A stretch of DNA of 64,000 bases from RUG12783 sp946409545 (GCA_946409545.1 CAMJWT010000006.1:19937-83936), one strand, 5' to 3'; counted from the stretch's first letter, positions 35,325 to 44,886 are shown. Notes: a model not told the origin generated them from the sequence alone. Numbers and translations are program-made.

Positions 35325-35454
35325 TAGTATCATCACCTACACTATCATAGTAATCTTTAACTTGATTTAATGTTTGCAAATAAAAAGCTGCTTCTTCAAA
35401 AGATAAATTATTTATTTCTTCATCTGTTAATATTTCATTATTATCATTTTCCAT
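35317..35454 (-). CDS. Small acidic peptide, 45 aa
   Basis: A short gene with a good site (AGAGGTAG) before the ATG at 35454; its stop overlaps the next start by 8 bases, which argues it is translated. The peptide has 13 acidic residues and only one Lys. It is probably helical (LTDEEINNLSFEEAAFYL) and has no signal or Cys. It lies 51 bases after an amidoligase gene. A peptide rich in carboxylates beside enzymes that form amides on carboxylates is a reasonable substrate candidate, but this is speculation; it may equally be a small subunit of the membrane protein that follows. Confidence 0.6.
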   Translation of the reverse strand: MENDNNEILTDEEINNLSFEEAAFYLQTLNQVKDYYDSVGDDTNE

Positions 35455-35505
35455 ATCTACCTCTATTATAAATTTAACACATTTAATATATGTAGTCAAA
35501 CATGA

Positions 35506-36495
35506 TTAGTATGTAAATGGTCTACTTTTAACTAATTGTATTTCATCTGTTTCTTTATAATCTTTAAAATATTGTCTTAAAAAATTAAGTTTATCTAAGT
35601 TATTATCAAATATTAAATCTGCAAATTCTAAAGCTTTAATTATATTTATTTTAGAATAACTAGAAGTATCCATATATTCTTTTTTCAATCTATCTAATAA
35701 AATAGTATGACTATAATGACTACTTTTTAATAATAAATGTAATATCATATTAAGATTATTTTGCCAAATAATAGGATTAAAAGTTCCATTAGGAGAACGA
35801 AATTCAATTGTATCATTAGCTATTTCATTATTTACATTATGAACACAATTTAAATTAACTGATAAATATCTATCTACTGATATATCATGAAAATCCATCT
35901 TACTTTGATTATTCATATCTTTTAGTTTACCTGATAGAACAACTTCTTTAAATAAGTCACTTACAGGTTTAGCAAATGTTGATGCATAAACTCTTGTATT
36001 AAGATATTCACCATTTAAAAATCTTGTAATAATATTTTCATAGATACTCCATATCATAAAGAAGTTTTCCCATGTTTCTTGCCTTGTATCCATAATATGA
36101 CTTCCAACATGAATATGTGCTCCACAATTTTCCGTATTAGTACTATTTTGTTTTATAATTCCAAGAACTTGTTCAACTTTTTTCCAATTAGCTTTAATAT
36201 TATGAAGAATTGGTGTTACAATCTCTCCTCCATTATGAACAGTATCTTCTTCTTTAACTTGATATTCGGGATATAATCTTTTTTTAAAGAATTCTCGACC
36301 AATGCCAACACGATTTATATCATCACATTCATATTCAAATCCGAATGAATATAATTTACTTAAATTAAGTTTATTTTGAAAAGAGATGTAATAATTTTGA
36401 AGCATATTTAAAAGAAGATCTATATCCTTTGTAGAAAGTTTTGAAAACGCTGTATTTCCTTTAGGATTATATCTTCTTAAAATTTCTTTGTTCAT
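35506..36495 (-). CDS. Amidoligase-family (COOH-NH2 ligase) protein
   Basis: A 329-residue member of the amidoligase family, relatives of gamma-glutamylcysteine and glutamine synthetases. FGFEYE (51-56), GGEIVTP (89-95), CGAHIHVG (124-131) and TIEFRSPNGT (about 233-242) supply the Glu/His residues expected to bind metal and ATP. Known family roles are ATP-driven amide bond formation on peptides, proteins or cell-wall components. A paralogue lies at 38010-39050, and small membrane and MucBP proteins sit between. The upstream sequence has AAGGGGGAT. Cytoplasmic, no signal. The substrate is unknown. Confidence 0.85.
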   Translation of the reverse strand: MNKEILRRYNPKGNTAFSKLSTKDIDLLLNMLQNYYISFQNKLNLSKLYSFGFEYECDDINRVGIGREFFKKRLYPEYQVKEEDTVHNGGEIVTPILHNIKANWKKVEQVLGIIKQNSTNTENCGAHIHVGSHIMDTRQETWENFFMIWSIYENIITRFLNGEYLNTRVYASTFAKPVSDLFKEVVLSGKLKDMNNQSKMDFHDISVDRYLSVNLNCVHNVNNEIANDTIEFRSPNGTFNPIIWQNNLNMILHLLLKSSHYSHTILLDRLKKEYMDTSSYSKINIIKALEFADLIFDNNLDKLNFLRQYFKDYKETDEIQLVKSRPFTY

Positions 36496-36554
36496 CTTTA
36501 TATCCCCCTTTTTTTCTTGCTACATTATACCACAAAATGATAAAAATTGCAAAA

Positions 36555-36582
36555 AAAATCATAAGTTAAACTTATGATTTTA
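36555..36582 (-). terminator. Rho-independent terminator
   Basis: AAAATCATAAG (36555-36565) pairs with CTTATGATTTT (36571-36581). Leftward it is followed by a T-run (the A8 at 36551-36558 on the + strand). It ends the MucBP gene. Confidence 0.8.
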
Positions 36583-36585
36583 ATA

Positions 36586-37374
36586 TTAAATAATAACTTT
36601 TCTTATAACAAGTAAAGATCTATTAACGAAAGTCATAAAATAAACTTTTACTCGATAAAAATATTTATTATTAGTTGTTTTAGTTTGATCTCTATCAAAT
36701 GTTATTTTTACTTGTTCAAAAATAGAATCATTTAATTGATCATCTTCTTTAATCTCTTCTTTTACTGGAGATTTAACTTCTACTTTTTTCGTAGTTTTCT
36801 TTGATGATTTAACTTCTTGTTTTTTCGTTACAATCTTTTTAGGTTCTTCTTTTTTAGTTTCAGTAGGAGTTTCCTCTACTCCATCTTTTTGATAAATGAA
36901 TTTTACTTTTATTTCACCTTCAGTGAACTTACCATTATTGGCTCCTTCAGTTTTAACTAAAGTATAACCATTAATTGTTTTAGGTGTTATGTAATAATCA
37001 ACACCTGGTGTTCCAGATCTTAAATCAGGTTCACTTATTTTATTACCTTTAGTATCTACATAAGAAGCTTTTACAGTACCTTCTTTTTTACTTGCTTTAA
37101 CTTGATATACGAACGCAATATTATTTGCAAATTCAGAATCACAATAAATAGTTTGTTTTTTTGGTGTTTCTGTAGTTAATTCATAACCACTAATTGTTAT
37201 AGCTGTAGCTGTATAATCTTTTCCAACTGTACATTTATCTTTCTTTTCTTTAATTACATGACCATTAATGTCATTATAACCAATAGTTACAGTTGCTGTT
37301 TCACTAGCGTTTGCTTTGATGTTAATTGTTAATAATAATATACTTAATAGTATAACTTTTTTTAATAATTTCAT
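36586..37374 (-). CDS. Secreted MucBP-domain protein
   Basis: A 262-residue protein with a signal peptide (about 1-23, ending KANAS) and two MucBP-like units. These are residues 25-90 (VTIGYNDINGHVI...YQV) and 97-165 (VKASYVDTKGNKI...FIYQ), each with the Y-x-D-x-x-G-x-x-I start and a closing strand ending in Y. A Lys/Glu/Thr-rich linker follows. The C-terminus (KVYFMTFVNRSLLVIRKVII) is basic-hydrophobic and could associate with the membrane; there is no LPXTG. MucBP domains bind mucin or other glycans. It lies between two amidoligase genes. Confidence 0.8.
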   Translation of the reverse strand: MKLLKKVILLSILLLTINIKANASETATVTIGYNDINGHVIKEKKDKCTVGKDYTATAITISGYELTTETPKKQTIYCDSEFANNIAFVYQVKASKKEGTVKASYVDTKGNKISEPDLRSGTPGVDYYITPKTINGYTLVKTEGANNGKFTEGEIKVKFIYQKDGVEETPTETKKEEPKKIVTKKQEVKSSKKTTKKVEVKSPVKEEIKEDDQLNDSIFEQVKITFDRDQTKTTNNKYFYRVKVYFMTFVNRSLLVIRKVII

Positions 37375-37399
37375 TTTATAACCCCCTCTTTAAATAAAA

Positions 37400-37942
37400 T
37401 TATTCTTTTACAAGTTTCTTTTTTTCTTCTTCTTCGCGATCAATGATGCTTGCACCAATAGAATACATTAGTGTTGATGCAAAAGCCATGCTACTTAGTA
37501 ATACAACATCATCAAGAATTTCACCTTGTATTGACTGTTTTACTACTAAATAATCATCATAATCTTGATTATAAGTAACTTTTTCAATGTATTCTTCTTC
37601 ATCTAAACTATCACAAGGAACTATTTTAACTTCTTCATGAAAACCGTTTTTATCAGATTCATATTTTAAAGTTACTTCTCTTAAAATCTTGTTATCATAA
37701 AGAAATGGTTTTCCATAATGAAGAGTAAAATTCTTTTTATCAAGTCTACTTGCATAGTAAGAACTTTCTTTAATTTTTTCATTTATTTCATGTCGTTCTG
37801 TAATTAAATGTTTCTTCGTATCATCTAAAACACCTGGAATATGACCTCCTAGTGAAAAAATACTAACAAGGAAAGTGTTTACAAGAACAATTCCTCCTAT
37901 AAGTCCCAACTTCTTTTTATTCATCTTAATATTTGTTGCCAT
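37400..37942 (-). CDS. Hypothetical membrane protein, 180 aa
   Basis: GGGGGAGAC precedes the ATG. One hydrophobic segment lies near the N-terminus (about residues 12-32) and a second near the C-terminus (about 143-163, LLSSMAFASTLMYSIGAS). An extracytoplasmic region of about 110 residues lies between, and an acidic/basic tail ends the protein. A Cys in the loop is single. I do not recognise the family. It sits 25 bases upstream of the MucBP gene and is probably co-transcribed with it. Confidence 0.65.
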   Translation of the reverse strand: MATNIKMNKKKLGLIGGIVLVNTFLVSIFSLGGHIPGVLDDTKKHLITERHEINEKIKESSYYASRLDKKNFTLHYGKPFLYDNKILREVTLKYESDKNGFHEEVKIVPCDSLDEEEYIEKVTYNQDYDDYLVVKQSIQGEILDDVVLLSSMAFASTLMYSIGASIIDREEEEKKKLVKE

Positions 37943-38009
37943 AAATAGTCTCCCCCATAGTTATGCATATTATACCACATTTTATAATTTTTTTCAAGAA
38001 AATCCACAC

Positions 38010-39050
38010 TTATACTGTGAATTTTTTAGATTTAACTAATTCACAATGAAATGATTTATCTTTATCTTTTAAGTATTGCCTTAAGAAATATACCTTATCA
38101 ATGTTTTTATTAAATATTAAATCCACAAGTTCAATTGCTTGATCAATATAGAGATTAGTAAAATCATAAGGCTTTAAATATTTAATTACTTTATCATTCT
38201 TTCTTCTTAAAACTGTATCTAAGTCAAAAGAATCACTTTTAGAATACCTCATTAAATTGATATATAGATTTATTAAATTTTGCCATATTATAGGATTAAT
38301 TGTCCCATTTGCTGCTCTAAATTCGATAGTATTATTTGTCATTAATTGATTATAATCAAGAACGTGACATAAATTAACCCCATGATATTTAGTCGTTGAT
38401 AAGCTTTTTTGAAACTCATATTCTTTAAAAGGCATGATATTATCATAATTAACATATCTACCATATTGCTTTTTTATTTTAGCAAAATACAAGTCAATCT
38501 GATCAGCAATTGGACTAGCATATCGATATAAGCTCGATCTTGCATTTAAATACTCACCAAAAGCGAAACGATAAATAACATTTTCATAACTACTCCAAAG
38601 TCTTAGAAAGTTATTCCATGTTCGTGGCTTATCACCCATTAAATGAGCTCCAATATGAACATGAGCCCCACAATTATCATTAATTGTTACATTATCAGTT
38701 AATAATTCACACGTTTCTTCTAAATCTTTCCAACACTCCGGATTATTATAAAATATTGGACTTACTATCTCTCCTCCATTATCAAGAGTACCATCTTCAT
38801 GTAAAAGCCATCCTGGTTTTATTTCAACTTCATCATCTTTTATTGGAATAAATTCTTCTCTTTTGGGATCTTCATACTCTATTTCACATCCAATTGATGC
38901 TTTATTTTTGAAAGTTAATCTATTGCGATACTCTAAATAATAACCATTTATTAATCTTAACAAATCAACTAAATCATAACCTTGATAATTAGAAATAATT
39001 GTATTTTCATTAGGTTTTAATTCATTAAATATTTCATAATTATTTTCCAT
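38010..39050 (-). CDS. Amidoligase-family (COOH-NH2 ligase) protein, paralogue
   Basis: A 346-residue paralogue of the protein at 35506-36495, sharing all landmarks: IGCEIEYE (53-60), NGGEIVSP (91-98), CGAHVHIG (127-134), a W-x-N-F-x-x-x-W segment, TIEFRAANGTINP and the C-terminal FLRQYLKD. A separate DEDGT-like segment (LLHEDGTLDNGGE) leads into the second motif, as in the family. Both copies look active, so they may act on different substrates or in sequence. It is the first gene of the leftward cluster and is divergent from an NlpC/P60 gene. Confidence 0.85.
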   Translation of the reverse strand: MENNYEIFNELKPNENTIISNYQGYDLVDLLRLINGYYLEYRNRLTFKNKASIGCEIEYEDPKREEFIPIKDDEVEIKPGWLLHEDGTLDNGGEIVSPIFYNNPECWKDLEETCELLTDNVTINDNCGAHVHIGAHLMGDKPRTWNNFLRLWSSYENVIYRFAFGEYLNARSSLYRYASPIADQIDLYFAKIKKQYGRYVNYDNIMPFKEYEFQKSLSTTKYHGVNLCHVLDYNQLMTNNTIEFRAANGTINPIIWQNLINLYINLMRYSKSDSFDLDTVLRRKNDKVIKYLKPYDFTNLYIDQAIELVDLIFNKNIDKVYFLRQYLKDKDKSFHCELVKSKKFTV

Positions 39051-39138
39051 AACGCAATTTCCTTTACATATATAAAAATAACTAGTTATTTATTATACAA
39101 CAAAATGAAATAATTTGGTAAAATAATATTGTGATAAT

Positions 39139-40899
39139 ATGAAAAAAATAATAATTATGTTCTTAATTTTATTAATTCCATTATTTCCAAGGGCTGATTT
39201 AACACCTGAACAACAGGATGATATTGCATCATTTTCGAAAAATATGATATTAAAAGGCAATGGAAATGAACACAGACAAGGTTCCTTTGGTATTCTTGCA
39301 TATAATCAAGGTACAAGAAAAGAAGGCTTTAATAATCAATTATCTTATATGAGTAGAGATTATCAAAGTGTAAACCAAATAAATGCTAGAAAATGGACTT
39401 TTGACTGTTCTTCATTTGCAGCTTACGTTTATTATCATTGTTTTGGAATTAATACAACTTATGGTTCAGGAAATCCTTATGTTGTATCTAAATTTGTTGA
39501 AGATGCACATAGTAAACGTTATTTCTATTTTATTATGAATAATGTTAAAGTATCGTCTATTGATTTTAGTCGCATGCAAAAAGGAGACTTAGTAATCATT
39601 GTTGGATCACATATTATGGTTTATATTGGTGATGGGAATATCGCTCACTTTTCTTCATCAGCTATCCAAAAAGGTTCCAACTTAGGAAGTGAAGTTGTTA
39701 AACTAAAAGATAAATATCCTAATAACAAAGTATCGGTTATAAGACTTAAAGATGGTGTTATTCCAACTACCAAAAAAGCAAATACGATAATAAAATGGCC
39801 AGATACTGGTAAAACTGAAGATTTATCTGATAAAGATGATAAGCCTGTAATAAAGATTACTAAAAAAGATTTTCATGATAATCAACTTGAAATAACAATA
39901 ACAATGACCGATGATAAGGGACTTACAGGATATCAAATAACTCAAACAAACCCAACAGGTTACAAATCAATTAATCGCTTAAAAACATATACTACAAAAG
40001 AAATTATTAAAGATAATGGTACATACTATATATATGCTAAAGATACTAAAGGACAAATAACAAAATATGAATTTATTGTAAGTAACATTGATGATGATAA
40101 ACCTGTTATTACAAAAGTATCATATCAATATCACTATAGTACTAATAACTTTGATATTGAAATAACTGCAACAGATAAAAATAAAATCATGTATTCACTT
40201 GATAACTCACAATATCAAGATAGTAATAAATTTAGTAATGTTTCCTTTGGTGAACATACTATTAAAGTTATAGATACAGCTAATAATGTTACAGAATATG
40301 TATTAAATTTACCAAATGATTTAATTCCCACAATTAATTTAAATTATAGTACTGAATACACGAAAAATCTTATTGTAACAATTAACGCTACTGATACTGA
40401 AGGTATTATTGGATATAATGTTACAAGAAATGATCAAGAACCAACAAGTTTTAATAGTTATACAAATAATATGACATATAATATTACATCTAATGGAACG
40501 TATTACTTTTGGATAAAAACTACTAGAGGTATCATAACAAATAAAAGTATTACCATAAATAATATTGATAATATTCCACCTACGATAACTAATGTTAATA
40601 TTACAAGAAATTTCTCATCATATAATATCGAAATCGAAGCTAGTGATAATGAATGTGGTATTAGTTCATACTCCATAGATGGAACCAGTTATCAAGAAAG
40701 TAATATCTTTAATAATGTCGAAACTGTTAATGAAAATATTTATGTAAAAGATAAATGTGATAATATTGCAATATATAAAGTAGACTTAAATAACTTACCA
40801 TCAATCGATTATAGTACAATATTATTAATAATATGCATAGTTATCGTAATTGTGATAATATTTATGAATATTTCAAGTATAAAGAAAAAGAGACGTTAG
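39139..40899 (+). CDS. NlpC/P60-type cell-wall peptidase with Ig-like repeats and membrane anchor
   Basis: A 586-residue protein with a signal peptide (1-18). The N-terminal enzyme domain carries FDCSSFAAYVYY (catalytic C90), GDLVIIVGSHIMVYIG (H158) and a later polar His/Asn candidate (H170), matching NlpC/P60 endopeptidases that cut stem peptides. Several tandem Ig-like units (about 220-555, each with a D-x-x-P-x-I boundary) form a spacer. A C-terminal membrane helix followed by KKKRR anchors it. One of few + strand genes in the right arm, divergent from the amidoligase cluster. GTGATAAT precedes the ATG. Confidence 0.85.
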   Translation: MKKIIIMFLILLIPLFPRADLTPEQQDDIASFSKNMILKGNGNEHRQGSFGILAYNQGTRKEGFNNQLSYMSRDYQSVNQINARKWTFDCSSFAAYVYYHCFGINTTYGSGNPYVVSKFVEDAHSKRYFYFIMNNVKVSSIDFSRMQKGDLVIIVGSHIMVYIGDGNIAHFSSSAIQKGSNLGSEVVKLKDKYPNNKVSVIRLKDGVIPTTKKANTIIKWPDTGKTEDLSDKDDKPVIKITKKDFHDNQLEITITMTDDKGLTGYQITQTNPTGYKSINRLKTYTTKEIIKDNGTYYIYAKDTKGQITKYEFIVSNIDDDKPVITKVSYQYHYSTNNFDIEITATDKNKIMYSLDNSQYQDSNKFSNVSFGEHTIKVIDTANNVTEYVLNLPNDLIPTINLNYSTEYTKNLIVTINATDTEGIIGYNVTRNDQEPTSFNSYTNNMTYNITSNGTYYFWIKTTRGIITNKSITINNIDNIPPTITNVNITRNFSSYNIEIEASDNECGISSYSIDGTSYQESNIFNNVETVNENIYVKDKCDNIAIYKVDLNNLPSIDYSTILLIICIVIVIVIIFMNISSIKKKRR

Positions 40900-40910
40900 T
40901 CTCTTTTATT
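40886..40910. terminator. Bidirectional terminator
   Basis: AAAAGAGAC (40886-40894) pairs with GTCTCTTTT (40899-40907) around GTTA. It lies between two convergent surface-protein genes. Confidence 0.85.
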
Positions 40911-40911
40911 T

Positions 40912-43011
40912 TTATTTATAATAATCGGAATAATCATTATAATCATCATCATCTTTTTTTACTTTTCTTGTAGAAACAGTAATTTGTTTTTTATTAGAAA
41001 AACATGAACTAATAAACATTGCAATGATAAGAATAACAACGAATACTATTATGAAGATAAGGGTCTTATTAGATTCATCATCTTCTTTTACAACAGGTGG
41101 TTTAACTTCTTCTTTTCCATGACAATCTTCTTCGGAAGTAATATCTTCTACAGGATTATAACAAGCTTGATTTTCATAATCTCCCCATACATACTCATCA
41201 TCACAAGTTTTATAACACTTCTTTTCAACTTTAACACATTTATTATTAACTAGTTTTTCATCGGGTTTACATGGATATTCTTTTTTTGAAACACATTTAC
41301 CATCAACTAGTACTTCATCTTTCTTACAAGATTTAGTTGGTGTTTGAGTATCCTTTTTAACGCATTTACCATTTATTAGTTCTTCATCACTACCACATGA
41401 TGGTGGAGGCGGTGTTTCTTTCTTAACGCATTTACCATCTATTAGTTCTTCATCACTACCACAAACAGGTGTTGTTGTAGGTGTTTTCTTAACACATTTA
41501 CCATCTATTAACTCTTCATCATCCTTACAAGTAGTTGTTTGTGAGGCAATACACCTAATTTTATAATCATCAATAGTTTCACCACTTTTGCAACTTGTAA
41601 CACAACTCTTATTATCTGAACTTAATAATTTTCCATCATTACATTTTACATACATTGTAGTAGTTCTTGTTTGACCATTGATTTTATAAGTTATTGTTGA
41701 TGAACCTGAAGCAATAGGATCAAATTCAATACTTGCATTTTGGGTATTAGTTCCATTATGTGGTGTAACTTTTACAACTGATGTATTACTTGAAGTAACC
41801 GTTACTGATACATTTTTTCCATATTCATATACACATAATGCTTTATATCCTTTCCAAGAACTATTAAGTTCCAAGAATCCAGGAACCATACAGAAATTAC
41901 TATTACTATATTTACTATCTTTATCAGAAGTACATGCACTTTTTGATTTATTTCCATATGATTTGGCACTTGTTCCTATAGGACATACTTTACAAAAATT
42001 ATTTTTTCCATAATATACTTTTTCATTTCCTTCAGAATATGTACTATATGGACAAACTCGTGAATCAGTTTTTGGTTCTGGAACAAATTCACCTGGTTTA
42101 GTCGTTAAATAACAATTATTAATACTCTTTCTATCACCATCACTATGATTATATGAGTCAGGACAAGATACACATTTTGAATCTTTTATATATTCACCGT
42201 CTTTGCAAGTAAGCGTTTTAATGCAAACACGATATTCATCTGCTTTTTCACCAGATGGACATGATGTTAAACATGATTTTCCATCAGAACTTAAAAGTTT
42301 ACCATCCTCACATAATACATTAATAGTATAAGTATCTTTCGTACCATTAAAAGTATAAGAAATGGTAGCTCTACCTGGTTTTAAACCTTTATATGTTATT
42401 ACTGCATTAGTTTTATCATCACCATTAGTTACAACAGCAGATAAAGATGAAGGATTACTATTAGTTAATTTAATATCCGTCTTAGTACCATATTTATATG
42501 TACACCAATCTTCAAATATTTGCCCTACTCCGATGTTAAAATCATACCAAGTACATTTATCATGTCCACGAAAACCTGCTTTGGTACATTTATCTTTACC
42601 AGTTGCAGCCCAAGTCCAATTGGTTCCTGTACCATCTGGACACATTGTACAAGAATTTGTTTGATAATAATAAACTTTAACATTACCTTCAGAATATGTA
42701 TCCAATCTACATTCTATTGGCTTTGATTCAGGTTTTGGAACAAAATATCCTGGTTCTGTTATAAGATAACAGTTCGACTTCATATTTCTTGCGCCATCAC
42801 TATGATTATATCCACTAGGACATGATGAACAATAACCTTTATTTGATATATAATATTGTCCATCCTTACAATTATTTGCTAATGATGTTATTTCATTATT
42901 TAATTCGACTATTTCTTTAGAATGATAATATTTATTAGTTTCTCCTCGTAATACTATAAAAATGCTAAATATTATTGAACAAGCGATTAATATTTTTTTA
43001 TTTATACTCAT
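40912..43011 (-). CDS. Cys-rich repeat surface protein
   Basis: A 699-residue protein with an N-terminal signal anchor (about 6-22) and a C-terminal membrane helix (about 650-672, LIFIIVFVVILIIAMFIS) before a basic/acidic tail. Two homologous halves each contain C-x-x-C-P-x-G-Y/F-N-H-S-D-G, a long Cys-rich stretch and an Ig-like part. Six short units of the type D-E-E-L-I-D-G-K-C-V-K-K follow (about 495-595). The many Cys are probably disulfide-bonded outside the cell. The first repeats resemble the Cys-rich repeats of eukaryotic-like growth-factor/ephrin-receptor type. GGAGTAGGG precedes the ATG. Function unknown, probably adhesion. Confidence 0.8.
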   Translation of the reverse strand: MSINKKILIACSIIFSIFIVLRGETNKYYHSKEIVELNNEITSLANNCKDGQYYISNKGYCSSCPSGYNHSDGARNMKSNCYLITEPGYFVPKPESKPIECRLDTYSEGNVKVYYYQTNSCTMCPDGTGTNWTWAATGKDKCTKAGFRGHDKCTWYDFNIGVGQIFEDWCTYKYGTKTDIKLTNSNPSSLSAVVTNGDDKTNAVITYKGLKPGRATISYTFNGTKDTYTINVLCEDGKLLSSDGKSCLTSCPSGEKADEYRVCIKTLTCKDGEYIKDSKCVSCPDSYNHSDGDRKSINNCYLTTKPGEFVPEPKTDSRVCPYSTYSEGNEKVYYGKNNFCKVCPIGTSAKSYGNKSKSACTSDKDSKYSNSNFCMVPGFLELNSSWKGYKALCVYEYGKNVSVTVTSSNTSVVKVTPHNGTNTQNASIEFDPIASGSSTITYKINGQTRTTTMYVKCNDGKLLSSDNKSCVTSCKSGETIDDYKIRCIASQTTTCKDDEELIDGKCVKKTPTTTPVCGSDEELIDGKCVKKETPPPPSCGSDEELINGKCVKKDTQTPTKSCKKDEVLVDGKCVSKKEYPCKPDEKLVNNKCVKVEKKCYKTCDDEYVWGDYENQACYNPVEDITSEEDCHGKEEVKPPVVKEDDESNKTLIFIIVFVVILIIAMFISSCFSNKKQITVSTRKVKKDDDDYNDYSDYYK
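41215..41540 (-). repeat. Coding tandem repeats in the Cys-rich protein
   Basis: Five to six near-identical units of about 55-65 bases, each reading (on the - strand) as C-x-x-D-E-E-L-I/V-D-G-K-C-V-K-K with a Pro/Thr spacer. The high DNA similarity (ACGCATTTACCATCTATTAG-like blocks) makes copy-number change by slippage likely. Confidence 0.75.
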
Positions 43012-43064
43012 ACCCTACTCCATATTCTAATATCATTATACTTAAAAGTAAGATCATATTCAAT

Positions 43065-43091
43065 AAAAAAAGAGATTAAATCTCTTTTTTT
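43065..43091 (-). terminator. Rho-independent terminator
   Basis: AAAAAAAGAGA (43065-43075) pairs with TCTCTTTTTTT (43081-43091). It overlaps the stop of the ABC exporter gene. Confidence 0.8.
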
Positions 43092-44809
43092 TCGTTTGCA
43101 TATAATCTTTGATATACTTTAGATTTTTCTAATAACTCTTTATGTGTTCCACTTGATTCTAGACTACCTTCATTAACAACATGAATAATATCCGCGTCAA
43201 CAATAGTTGAAAGTCTATGGGCAACAATAACAATTGTATGATCATATATTAAATTATCAATAGTCATTTTGATATATTCTTGACTTTCATTATCAAGGGC
43301 ACTTGTTGCTTCATCAAATAATATAATCTTAGTATTTAAAACTAGGGTTCTTGCAATCGCAATTCTTTGTTTTTGACCACCAGATAAGTTAACGCCACCC
43401 TCACCTATTATCGTATTATAACCTTTTGGAAGTGACATAATATATTCATCAATATAACTCTTTTTACAAGCTTCTCTAACTTCATCTAACGTGATATCAT
43501 CCTTGACTAGCTTGAAGTTATCAAAAATACTCATATTGAAAAGGAATGGTGATTGACGAATAATCGATATATTCTTTCTAAGTTCTTCTTCTGATAAATC
43601 ATTGATATTAATTCCATCAATCATGATAGATCCTTTAGTTACATCAAAGTATCTTAACAATAAGTTAAATAATGTTGATTTTCCATTACCACTACGTCCT
43701 ACAATGGCAATTTTCTTATTAGTATCAATTGATAAATTAAAGTTACGCAAAGCATAATCTTCATTTTTACGATATTTAAAGTAAACATTTTTAAACTCAA
43801 TGATACCTTTAGGATCAATTATTTTCTTATTACCAAATTTCTCATCTTGATATAATTTATTATTTAATAATTCATCAATTCTTTTTAAAGAAACCGTAAC
43901 TTTATTATAATCAACCCCAAATGTTGATAAGGATTCAACAACTTCATCAATTCTCCAAATATAAGAATCTAACATTGAGAATAGTGCATAAACAATTTTA
44001 CCATGTATGAAGAAATAAGCAGCTGTTGCCAAAATACTAAATTGAAGAATAAAATATGCTAGATTATTTAATGAATAATACCATACTTCATAATTTCTTA
44101 TCTTCTTTTCATTAGAGAATAAATTATCAAGTCTATTTTTGATATTTAATTCCATATTTTTCTTTATACCTAATGATTTAATTTCACGGATACCAGTAAT
44201 ATTTTCAGTAACCGTCTTTACATAGTTATCTGACTCTTTCTTAATCTTCTCTTGCGTATCTTTAATCTTTGGGAAGAATTTCCATGAAATAAAGGCCATG
44301 GAAATTGCAAATAATAAGATTTCTAATCCTAATATCCAAGAAATATAAAATGATAAACCTAAAACAATAATAACAACAAAAGATTTGCAAACTAGTTTAA
44401 TGAGACTGTTCAATAATGACATAACACGATCGGCATCATTATATAGCCTATTTACAAACTCTCCTACACCAATATCTTCAAAAGCTATTGTAGGAAGATT
44501 GTTTATTTTATGATACAAATCATTCGAAACATTTCTCATGAATTTAATTTCAAAATAGTTATATAATTTATCTCTTGGTATTTGTAATACAGAGTAACAA
44601 ATAATATATATAAGTACCCATAAAAAGAAATATAACAAGAAGCCTTTAAAACTACCTCCTAACATTAATTCAACAGCATGTCCCCAAAGAAAAGCTGCCA
44701 ATAAAGCTGGTAGATAAGTCATTAAGACTAATAAGATATATATAAAGATTTTGAACTTATCATCATGTAGATAATATAAAAGTACTTTAAAATTCTTAAT
44801 CTTTTTCAT
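43076..44809 (-). CDS. ABC exporter (complete-site half-transporter)
   Basis: A 577-residue half-transporter with GGAGGTGAT before the ATG at 44809. Six membrane helices (about 20-310) are followed by an ATPase with Walker A GRSGNGKST, LSGGQKQR, a Walker B ending FDEATSALD (catalytic Glu present) and H-loop VAHRLSTI. All catalytic residues are intact, unlike the pair at 2.7-6.3 kb, so it can work as a homodimer. There is no C39 peptidase domain, so it does not trim a double-Gly leader itself. A terminator-like hairpin and a 23-residue peptide gene lie immediately upstream. Confidence 0.92.
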   Translation of the reverse strand: MKKIKNFKVLLYYLHDDKFKIFIYILLVLMTYLPALLAAFLWGHAVELMLGGSFKGFLLYFFLWVLIYIICYSVLQIPRDKLYNYFEIKFMRNVSNDLYHKINNLPTIAFEDIGVGEFVNRLYNDADRVMSLLNSLIKLVCKSFVVIIVLGLSFYISWILGLEILLFAISMAFISWKFFPKIKDTQEKIKKESDNYVKTVTENITGIREIKSLGIKKNMELNIKNRLDNLFSNEKKIRNYEVWYYSLNNLAYFILQFSILATAAYFFIHGKIVYALFSMLDSYIWRIDEVVESLSTFGVDYNKVTVSLKRIDELLNNKLYQDEKFGNKKIIDPKGIIEFKNVYFKYRKNEDYALRNFNLSIDTNKKIAIVGRSGNGKSTLFNLLLRYFDVTKGSIMIDGININDLSEEELRKNISIIRQSPFLFNMSIFDNFKLVKDDITLDEVREACKKSYIDEYIMSLPKGYNTIIGEGGVNLSGGQKQRIAIARTLVLNTKIILFDEATSALDNESQEYIKMTIDNLIYDHTIVIVAHRLSTIVDADIIHVVNEGSLESSGTHKELLEKSKVYQRLYANEKKEI

Positions 44810-44830
44810 ATAATCACCTCCATACATTCA

Positions 44831-44860
44831 AAAAGAACCAGTAAATGGTTCTTTTAACTT
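44831..44860 (-). terminator. Terminator/attenuator between peptide gene and exporter
   Basis: AAAAGAACCA (44831-44840) pairs perfectly with TGGTTCTTTT (44846-44855) around GTAAA. Read leftward it ends in five T, 8-9 bases before the exporter's GGAGG. Partial read-through would yield much peptide RNA and less exporter RNA. Confidence 0.85.
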
Positions 44861-44886
44861 CAGTAATCATATAAATTGCAAGTATG

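Noticed and set aside
8632..43011. Sortase (LPXTG) anchoring of the surface proteins
   Set aside because: No LPXTG-like motif before a hydrophobic tail was seen; anchors are plain membrane helices or signal anchors.
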